A stretch of DNA of 64,000 nucleotides, taken from assembly GCA_033725935.1 (NCBI GenBank), contig MU867104.1, positions 1 to 64,000 of the forward strand, in the 5' to 3' direction. The translations under genes and the position numbers were made by a program. Origin of the DNA: Cladorrhinum sp. PSN259. Lineage: Eukaryota; Ascomycota; Sordariomycetes; Sordariales; Podosporaceae. The notes under the pieces were generated by a model, which was not told the DNA's origin, ran no database searches, and was given only the letters and a program-made list of their open reading frames with translations. Shown here piece after piece: positions 56,589 through 64,000 of the stretch. How positions within the stretch are numbered: the first letter of the stretch is position 1; the number at the start of each line of letters is the position of its first letter.

Positions 56589-58236
56589 TCATTGCTTAGC
56601 TAACCGAACCCTCATCTTGCACTCCCCATTAGGCCCCGCCGAAATCCGGCTCTGTTGAAACGCATGGTCTCCCAACTTGGTATCCAAATCCGTATGCCCC
56701 AGCCTCGGCACCTCGACTGGGTTGTGCCCCACCAGCTCAAAATCAAACCACCTCGCCAGCGCCACGAGCGCAATACGCATCTCATCCATTGCCAGATTCT
56801 GCCCCATGCATGACCGCAACCCGCGTTCAAACGGGCGATAGGCGTTCCTAGGGAAGGAGGGATCCTCGTCTAAAAACCGTTCCGGTTGGAAGGAGCTCGG
56901 GTTGGGGAAGATGGATGGGTCGTAGTGCGACGCGTAAGTCAAGATTCCAAAGTAGTGGTTCGGCTTGACGGGGTAGGTTTTCCCGTTGAGCGAGAAGGAG
57001 GTCATACCCTCAGGAGGGGTGCGGACGACCATGCCGATGGGAAAGAGGCGGAGGGTTTCTTGGATTACAGCGGTGGTGTAGGGGAGGTCCTTAATAATCG
57101 AGGGGTCGGAGCGAAGGAGGGCGAGGGTGGAGGGGAAGTCTCGGGGGAAGATGCGGTTGTGCTCGTCACGGAGCTTCTGGAGGGCGGTGGGGAAGACGGA
57201 GAGAAGCATGAGCATGTAGGAGGATGTATCGGTTGTGGTGCCGAAGCCGGCGGCGAGCATACCTTTCCCGCTGCGATAGTTGTTAGTTGCTGTAATGTGG
57301 TTACCGCTCGTTGGTGGGGTCTTACTTTTCGGAGATGAGCTGCATCAGTCTGTCATCTAACGGTAGGCCTTCCCGTACGTGACTGAGAAGCATCCTGTCG
57401 AGAAGACAAGTGGCCGTCGTCCTGGTCGGAAGCGTCTTGTTCGCTTTCAACTGCTCAAAGCGTTTGCGCGTGATCTGTTCAATCTCGGCCTCAAGGCGGT
57501 GGATGATAGCAGCTCTCTCACGGCGGTGGGCATAGCGAGTAAAGGGATTCAGAGAAGGCACCACCGAACTGATGTCGGCTAAGCGGTGAGTGATGTGGTA
57601 AAGCTCTGGCTCCTCGAACTTCGCGCCAAAGAACACATGCCAGATGATGGAAAAGGGGTATTGGCCCAATTGGAAGCTCATATCAGCGACCTGTCCCGTG
57701 GAAGCAACATCACAGACCCGGTCGTGCAGCTGCTTGGCCTCGTGGAGAATAAAGTCGTGGTATGTCTTAGTCGCTGAGGGTGTCAGCCCCGGCGCAAGCA
57801 TTTGGTGCAGCTCCTGCCAGATCGGCCCATTGGTGGCTTCAATGAAGCTTGCGCCAATCGAACTCCTGGCGAACCAGTCGGTCACGACATCAGCCTGGGC
57901 AAAGACATTGGCCGTCGTCGCAAGTGCCATGGCTTCGGCGCCAGTGCATATGATGAACTCTGGACCAAAGGGCCACATGTCCAGATAAAAGACTTCAGGG
58001 AGCTTGTAGTCATACTTGATCTGGGCCCACGCGGCTTGGATGTAGCTGCCCGTGATCTTGCGTGTATATTCTCCCACTACCTTACCGTGACCCCAGAGCC
58101 AATCATGCGGTGGTCTCGGCACGCTGTGATCGGAATACCATCGTCTTTGCTTGTTCAGACGCCGGATAAAGTAAATGATGCTGGAGCCGAGAGTCACGAC
58201 CGCAAGCGCTGCAATGGTTGATGAATTGGATAGCAT
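56589..58236 (-). CDS. Cytochrome P450 monooxygenase
   Basis: Exons 57326-58236 and 56589-57270 join over a 55-nt intron (donor GTAAGA, acceptor TCGCAG) into 530 aa. The start MLSNSSTIAALAVV gives an N-terminal membrane anchor followed by a basic stretch and PRPPHDWLWGHG, as in microsomal P450s; longer upstream ATGs (to 58368) add no recognisable feature. Seen in order: the I-helix AAGFGTTTDTSS across the junction (AGxxTT oxygen-activation motif), the ExxR motif ETLR, the PERF region FQPERFLDED, and the haem ligand loop FERGLRSCMGQNLA with the Cys thiolate. All key residues are present. P450s of this kind oxidise lipids, toxins or secondary metabolites; no biosynthetic partner genes lie nearby, so the substrate is unknown. 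The upstream region has a strong palindrome and short repeats (see separate entries). Confidence 0.93.
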
Positions 58237-58451
58237 TTTGGGTTTATCGGCCGTCGCAAGTTTGAGGTGAAAAGGAGCTCGGACGTTGAAAGATTTGGAG
58301 GGCGTGCTCGGGTTTTGAAGGAAAGGGTCGAAAAGGTTGGACATGGTGTGCTGTCCGTTCTTGTGCATGCTTCCGTGTCCATGTCGATCCCGATACGCCC
58401 AATGGCGTCTCCGTATGGGCGACGCGCCAGCCCATTTTGGGAAGGCGTTTT

Positions 58452-58508
58452 ATCCTTGGGCACTAAGTTGGATCCTCGGGCACTACCCTTTTACTCCATG
58501 GGCACTAG
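58452..58508. repeat. Three short GGGCACTA repeats upstream of the P450 gene
   Basis: TCCTTGGGCACTAA, TCCTCGGGCACTAC and TCCATGGGCACTAG follow each other at about 20-bp spacing. This is just 220-270 bp upstream of the P450 start and next to the 11-bp palindrome. An array of related short words at one-to-two helical turns suggests binding of one factor to several sites. Confidence 0.5.
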
Positions 58509-58523
58509 TCCCCCCATATTGGC

Positions 58524-58554
58524 CACCTTTGGCCTTGGTGCCTGGCCAAAGGTG
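58524..58554. promoter_or_regulatory. Perfect 11-bp inverted repeat, candidate operator
   Basis: CACCTTTGGCC at 58524-58534 and its exact complement GGCCAAAGGTG at 58544-58554 are separated by 9 bases. It lies about 290 bp upstream of the P450 start. Perfect palindromes of this length with short spacer are typical of dimeric zinc-cluster regulator sites; the regulated gene is presumably the P450. Confidence 0.5.
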
Positions 58555-58862
58555 CTGTAATTGGTTATCTTGCATTCCATCAATCCCCCACCATCCACCA
58601 GACCTCCCATCAACCACCACGGCTAAGCAAGATACGCCGTCGTCGACTTGGCGATGGCTTCAACGGCACCGCCTACAATCTCCAGAAGCGGCCGGGTCCC
58701 AGCGCCCACCGTAACCGCCAAGAAATTACATCCAAAGTGTCATGTTCCAGGGAAAATGTCCTCCGATTTTAGAAGACATACTGCCGAATATTGAGGACAA
58801 TTTTCGTCGGAAAGTAATACATAAACACCACTGTATATATAGATAGACAGGGGTTGGGGGAG

Positions 58863-58937
58863 TTAAGCGCCTAAAATAGGTTTTCCATTTTAAAGAATGC
58901 TGCTTTTAAAGGCAATTAATAGGCGTGCACTAGTCCT
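58863..58937. repeat. Left terminal inverted repeat of the MULE
   Basis: From TTAAGCGCCT to the segment AGGCGTGCACTAGTCCT at 58921-58937. The inner words TTTTAAAGGC and AGGCGTGCACTAG recur inverted in the right repeat. A region of about 30 bp between them is longer than in the right copy. Confidence 0.65.
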
Positions 58938-59179
58938 AATTTTTCCCACCTTTTTTAACTTAGTTAAATTCAACGGCCAAATCAATTGCCCGGCAGCTAG
59001 TATTTACAGCGCAACTGATCCTACTTCCTACTTTCTAACACAACCACTAATATTAAAGGCTACGATACAATTCTACCAAAACTCTCTAATCGCTGTAACT
59101 ATCACGAAGCCTTTTTCGTCAGTAAGCGCTTAATTCCTGGTGTTTTACTTGATCAGTACTAATTAATTACAGCTGCAAA

Positions 59180-60980
59180 ATGCTCTTTACCGCGCGCGCA
59201 GTACCCGATCCCGACCATGTCTCTGGCATACGCGAGTTGCTGATGAAGGCGATCGATATCATTGACTCCCATGGCGCCCCTGACGAGAACCCCATGCCGC
59301 ATGCAATACCACAGCCTTTTGCTACTGCCAACAACACCAACGACGAGATCGAGTGCGAAGGCTTTTCCGACGGTGACGAATTTGTTGATCACGAAGAGGA
59401 AGAAGAAGCCTCTCACGCCGACGACCCCGATGACCCCGACGACGACCTCATACAAATACCCAACCCCCCTACCCTGCTCGGTCCATCGCGCACCATCGAA
59501 GGCATTCGGAAACGGGTTAACTACTGGGCGAGGAGCTGTGGGTTCGCTGTTATACGTGGCAACGGCCGCAACAAAGTCGATGGAAGTTATACTCGGTACG
59601 AGATCTTCTGTGATCGATATGGCCAGCCACGACCCTCTGTGGCCCGCATCAGGAAGACCGCCTCTCGCAATTGTGGCTGTAAATGGAAAGGATACGCCGT
59701 CAAGACAGAGAGCGGCTGGGTCTACAGGAACAATTCAGACCCGGTCCGCCAAGTCCACAACCACCAGCCTTCCTTAGATCCTTCTGCCCACCCACAACAC
59801 CGGAGGCTCGTCACGAAATCGCGCGAGGTTATCAAGGCAGCCGCTGTACATCCAGGTATTTGACCTCGAGCGATCGGCGCCATGGCTCGGCAAGAAGTAC
59901 CCTCAGCGGTCGTCAAACGTCGCGATATATACAACTACACTGCCAAGCTTCGACGTAAGGCTCTCGCGGGTTATATAGCCAGCGGAGCTCTCATCAAGCA
60001 CTTTCACGACCAAGGAATTGCCCACTACGCTCTCTACGCCAATAACGACCATACAGAACTACAATCCTTGATTTGGGCTGAGCCGAGGTTCGATGACCTC
60101 ATGCACGCCTACCCAGAGGTCTTATATGTTAACATAACGTACAAAACCAACAGATTAAAGCTCCCATACCTACAGGCCGGCACTCTCGCTCCCACAGGCA
60201 ACCTCCTTACCTTCTGGTTTAGTCTGGCTTCCGACGAAACAGAGGAGAGCTTCTTGATTTTTTTTCAACTCGATGAAGAATTTATACAAAGGCTCTGATA
60301 TACCGTTTCCAGAGGTCATAGTCACAGACTACTGCAAAGAGATAAAGAAGGCCGCAGCCGAAGTATTCCCAGACACACAGCAACGGAATTGCGTCTTCCA
60401 CTTCCTTCGGAACATCCTCATCAACGCGAAAAAGAAAGGAAAGTGGGACAGCCAGGCGGCGCCAGAGGAAGAAGATGAAGAAGATGAAGAAGAGCGAGAA
60501 GATTTAGACTAGCAGTCTAGTACTGAGCTTAACGAAACAGATACTACCTTCCTCTCTGACTTGCGCCGGGGTATTGAAGACGGAGGAAAAGATACTATCG
60601 CCGGTGAGGCTATTCCGACAGACGTCTCTTCCGATGCCTATGGTGTTGTGAGGTTCTTCAAGGCTGTGTTGTTTGCCCGAGACGAAGCTACTTTCTGGAA
60701 GGCGTGGAACCTGATGGTCAAGCAATTCGAGAGCCAGCAAGCCATTCTGCGATATATTCAGAAGGTCTGGATCCCTGTCAGAGAGCAATAGGGTCGCCCC
60801 TGGGATCATACGATACCGTAACTTCGGTTTTAGAGCGACTTCGAACGCTGAGTCGGGTAATATAGCTATTAAAAGCTTCCTCCTTAACTGTCGAGCCTAT
60901 ATGATGAAGCTTTACTAATGTACTCAGGAAATGGTCACGGAAAAACACCACGTATTCAACCAGAACCTGGCCGATTAATC
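59180..60980 (+). pseudogene. Broken MULE transposase with FAR1 DNA-binding domain
   Basis: The first open part (59180-59863) has an acidic N-terminus, then the FAR1/WRKY-GCM1 zinc domain at about residues 110-205: YWARSCGFAVIRGNGRNK, RKTASRNCGCKWKGYAV, and HNHQPS with the Cys and His ligands. TGA at 59861-59863 interrupts, and the same frame resumes (NYTAKLRRKALAGYI, RFDDLMHAYPEVLYVNITYKTN). At a T8 run (60258-60265) the frame shifts by one base. The second catalytic Asp (EVIVTDYCKEIKKAAAEVFP) and CVFHFLRNI then follow, with further stops TAG at 60510-60512 and 60789-60791. The third acidic residue lies in SNAESGN near 60845. The first catalytic Asp position reads VNITYKTN, an Asn where the family has Asp. 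So transposition activity is lost. Confidence 0.75.
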
Positions 60981-62226
60981 AATAAGGGTTCGGTATGGAT
61001 GGCTCGGCCGTGTAGTCTATTAGAACGTCAATACCAAAGTTGTATATAAAGCTCTCGAACTTGCAAGTTACGAATATCGTCATGCTGTGGGCGCTTTTGA
61101 GCGGGATGGACGGCCTGTAAGGCGACAGCTTGGTGCCTGTGGTGCTAATTGTACAGTATCGTACCAGTTGGGAATACCTTGCCGTCATACGATTTTTAAG
61201 AGGCTGTAGGATGGCTAGTCCCTCGAAAAACGGGACTTCCATTATTATTGGTACCTTGCGCGTAATAATGTGAGTACTCCCTTCTGTTATTGTATGAATA
61301 GCTTCTAACGGCTGTTGTTTTATAGAGAGATGAAGACCCGTATCTACGCCTAAAAGACCCGAAGATGGCGACGAAGCTCCGAGCCTGCCGGCCGAGAAAC
61401 AACATGTGGACCTCCCCCGAGGCGTAGCCAGAGTAGAAGAGACTCCTAGTTAATAAACCACGAAGAAGAAGAAGCCGGTACCGAGAAAACAAGTTACTAA
61501 GCCCGGTCCCCCCGAGGCAACGCACCAAGGTTATAGCCTTCGATCAGGAGGGACCTTTCCGAGTATGAATGGGAAGTCCTAGAGGAAGACCTCAATATTA
61601 CGGTTGACGACGAACTTCCTAGAACGAGAATTGTGATAGCCTTACGCCCAAGATCCGGTCTGGTTCTCTCCTCGGAAGCTAGGGTCAGGAAGGGTAACCT
61701 GGGAAAGAGAGTAGCCAATAACGCTATGGATCAGGTCTAGGGTACGATATCGAGCGCCGTGACGGCCTTATAGCCTACCTTTGTTGACGATATGGAACGT
61801 GAAGACTAGCAGGGCGATTAAGAACCTCCTTTGCAGGGAAAACGTAAGGCAACAGGTTCTTCGTTGCCCGAGCCACCTTCTAAGGTCATATGAAGTGGCC
61901 GGGTCACCCGGCCGTCTGCGAAGCTGAGGGAAGGGGGTAATTGATAGCCGGCAATAACTTGTCAATAGGGAGCCGGGTGCGCAGTTGGGAATAGCTTCGC
62001 GCAGTTGGGAATAGGTGGGAATAGCTGCGTCGTAGAACCCATATAGCTGTATAGACATAACCTGACGGTATTCTCTTTGTAGATATAGCTTTTCTTCTAT
62101 TTGATACCTGATATATACTCTTTTCAATATATCTGACGATATTAGTGAGCGCAGTTATCTTTATTAATATTGATATTAATAGTGTTAATGTCTTGGGAAT
62201 ATTTACCATATATAACCCTAAGAAAA

Positions 62227-62301
62227 AGGACTAGTGCACGAATATCAAAAGGTCTAGTGCACGCCTATCAATAGCCCTTTTAAAAACAATCAGGCGCTTA
62301 A
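62227..62301. repeat. Right terminal inverted repeat of the MULE
   Basis: CTAGTGCACGCCTAT, then GCCCTTTTAAAA, then AGGCGCTTAA, the inverse of the left end. The inner word appears twice (GGACTAGTGCACGAAT at 62228 and GGTCTAGTGCACGCC at 62251), a short local duplication. Confidence 0.65.
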
Positions 62302-64000
62302 GACCTTAGCAAAGACATCTGGTCAATAAAGGCTATTAGAAAGTGTTTCTAAGGCCTTTTAATCCCAATGAAGCTCTCTTTAGTTGGGCGATATACGCGA
62401 TATCGGCGTTTCAGTTCCACGAAGTTATCATATTATAACCCTTAAATTTAAATTAGCCTCAGCGACCCTCGGCCTCACGTAGGACCTATTAGATATCCAG
62501 GTCCTTAAAAGAGAAGATTCTAATTCATTATATAGATCTTTAAGGCTAAATACTTAGATCTCTAGGACTAAGCGTTCGGATCTTTAACAGCCGAATATTC
62601 GGATCCGAGTCATAAAGAAGTTAAAAGAGCACTCAGAGAAAGCACCTCTGAGATAAGAGAATAATCAAGCATCTTATTTTTCCACTTTGCTCAATTACTA
62701 AAAGAATGCTTCTATCTAATAAGGCTGAGTTCGTTTACATAAGCCGTTCGAATCGGTCTTCGCCTGCTTTCTTATCGCCGGGCTTGTCGTATATCTTCCG
62801 GATCTCCTCTTCGAATTTCGACATTCCTATATCGAAGAACTCTTAAGTTAGGGGCTTCCGTTCGTCTTGTAAGCGGCGGATATGCCATTGTCGTCCAAAT
62901 AGGTTTTTTTGAGGGGAATTTCGACCTCAGACCAAAATCACAGCAGGACTGCTTTCAGGCAACAAAGCAACAGCAATAAACGCCAAAGCCTTCACCGAGT
63001 TGGATGCGCAACACCTTTATCCGCGACTATCGGCTGCGTTTCGCAAGCCCATTTCCTCACGGCAGCTTCTAGTTGACCAAAGGAAGCTTCTCATTAGCTT
63101 GCACTTATTTTTGCTCTCTCAGCGCCTTCCCAGGAACGGCCGGGTCGGCATCGAGAGCCTTTAACAAGCTTACATAGAGGTGATTGGAGATGCTGGAATA
63201 AGAAAATAACTATATAGTAACTCGCTTCCCAGAACCTTCCTGTGATACGCTTGGAAAAGAAAAATAAATAGGATGAGAGAGAGCAAGTAAAGCAGTAGAC
63301 AAATGTCCTTTAGGCTAAGGAATCGGAACTAACCCTTCGACTTCTCGCCCTAAGATAGCAGTAAGTTTGTTCATGCTAGTAAGCGTCTCGGGATGCTCCT
63401 TGCCCAATAACTTCTCCCTTAGCTATAACGCCTGCCGATATATGTACTCGGCCTCTTTATATTTCCTTAAATGGCGAAAGCTTTTGCTTACTTTAGATAT
63501 AAGATCTGGTATCGCTTTCTCGTTATCTGTCCCCTTCCGCGGCTAAAGAGTATATTGTGTATTAGGATGGTACCTTATCCCCTCTTCTCGGTTTTTGTAT
63601 TCGGGCTAAGGAAATATATCCGTAAGCCGTTCTGATACTTTGGCGGTCTATTCCTTTCGCTCTCCGTTTCGATTTAACTAGCTTAATATAAATATATAAA
63701 TTAACCGATGGATATTATAGGTATCTGAGTCATTCCGTTAGGAGATAAATATATATGCTTTTAAGGTCCCGATTGCTTTAATAGTCTTTAGCCTTTCCGT
63801 TGGCGGCAATAAAGAGTATGGAATATCTTTCTTAGCTAGGAAGTATATAAATCTGAGGTAGTTAGCCGCTAGTAGGTCGCGATTTAAGATTTGCTGAAAC
63901 AAAATTAGCTAAGTTGTGGCGACGGCATTTTGAACGTTCTTATATCGGTATCGGTCCTTAAATTCTTTACTTAATTGCTTAATTATTTCTTTATTATTAG
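62302..64000. other. AT-rich repeat debris with coding relics
   Basis: A TA-rich block with many stop codons in all frames, in keeping with RIP-type decay. A patch of more balanced composition at about 62900-63220 interrupts it, so a separate fragment may be inserted there. A decayed tandem of GGATC/TTAAGGC-type words occurs at 62490-62610, with a palindrome CCGAATATTCGG at about 62590. The minus strand has a short readable stretch near 62740-62825 (SKFEEEIRKIYDKPGDKKAG) of unknown family. Confidence 0.5.
63315..63506 (-). pseudogene. TPR repeat relic (NLR/kinesin-light-chain type)
   Basis: Minus strand, 63 codons plus a final stop. It reads LISKVSKSFRHLRKYKEAEY, IYRQAL-stop-LREKLLGKEHPETLTS and MNKLTAILG. 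This matches the 42-residue tetratricopeptide repeats found at the C-terminus of fungal NACHT/NB-ARC NLR proteins and in kinesin light chains. The internal stop TAG (63423-63425) is one C-to-T change from the conserved Gln codon. No NTPase domain was recognisable nearby before the window ends, so this is a decayed fragment. Confidence 0.6.

Larger units (their letters stand above)
58863..62301. mobile_element. Degenerate Mutator-like (MULE) DNA transposon
   Basis: The element is bounded by inverted repeats: TTAAGCGCCT at 58863-58872 and AGGCGCTTAA at 62292-62301, with a longer inner inverted repeat. It carries one broken plus-strand gene (59180 to about 60980) of the Mutator transposase type with an N-terminal FAR1 DNA-binding domain. 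The left inverted repeat is about 80 bp and the right about 75 bp with a partial duplication of its inner part. No matching 9-10 bp target-site duplication was visible, so the true ends may be slightly different or mutated. The element is AT-rich near both ends and inactive. Confidence 0.75.

Noticed and set aside
58652..58793. Short plus-strand frame of 46 codons containing SRSGRVPAPTVTAKK beside the MULE
   Set aside because: A start is present and the composition is basic, but length and context do not allow a gene call; it may be a piece of another transposon.
59180..60298. Two separate genes in the MULE interior
   Set aside because: The frames before and after TGA 59861 are the same frame and together make one transposase, so they are one broken gene.

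Overview
This 64 kb window is nuclear DNA from a filamentous ascomycete (Pezizomycotina). The signs are short GT-AG introns (53-78 nt) in otherwise compact genes, two HET-domain proteins, fungal-only families (DUF7730-like protein, polytopic 'MGGFV' membrane protein, Whi5/Nrm1-type G1/S regulator), a secreted GH115 alpha-glucuronidase with XlnR- and CreA-type promoter motifs, and a Mutator-like transposon relic with C-to-T-type nonsense lesions of the kind repeat-induced point mutation (RIP) leaves. I cannot name the species; a Sordariomycete or close relative is my guess.

Layout. 0.9-32 kb is the gene-rich part: a P-loop GTPase with a hydrophobic C-terminal half (872-2403), an alpha-kinase-like gene with one frameshift (3406-4340), an F-box-like gene (5305-6336), the GH115 gene (6936-9992), a zinc-finger-like protein (10311-12920), a probable tiny spliced gene (13460-13745), a small secreted Cys-rich protein (14221-14801), tRNA-Val(AAC) (15855-15928), a Thr-rich protein (16424-17602), HET protein 1 (18096-20179), an F-box protein (21729-22805), a glycine-zipper protein with Pro/Gln/Tyr repeats (23742-24680), a multi-pass membrane protein (25214-27254), HET protein 2 (28006-29961) and a DUF7730-like protein (30461-31768). 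I rebuilt six of the spliced models in this part and three elsewhere from splice sites and frame continuity.

32-53 kb is gene-poor. Its only convincing intact gene is the Whi5/Nrm1-like repressor (40653-42423). Around it lie decayed coding sequences: 34.4-35.3 kb with several frame breaks; 44.8-45.3 kb; 46.8-47.3 kb, which keeps its start codon and a textbook intron but has three in-frame stops; a catalytic-end fragment of a peptidylarginine deiminase-like gene (51153-51674); a 163-codon frame with three stops (51737-52225); and an isolated 3' end (52584-52736). 53.5-58.4 kb returns to intact genes: a secreted TAP-type alpha/beta hydrolase and a cytochrome P450 with an unusual palindrome and short repeats upstream.

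58.8-64 kb is a repeat-rich, AT-rich block. It holds a degenerate Mutator-like element with terminal inverted repeats, a FAR1-type DNA-binding domain and a broken transposase, followed by AT-rich debris that includes a TPR repeat relic of the kind found at the C-terminus of fungal NLR proteins.

Taken together, the GTPase, alpha-kinase, two HET proteins, F-box proteins and TPR relic look like an accessory region where self/non-self recognition genes turn over. No single operon-like new system is evident. The best leads are the cluster of nearly intact genes interrupted only by sense-to-stop changes, the spliced 46.8 kb coiled-coil/membrane gene, and the small spliced gene at 13.5 kb.
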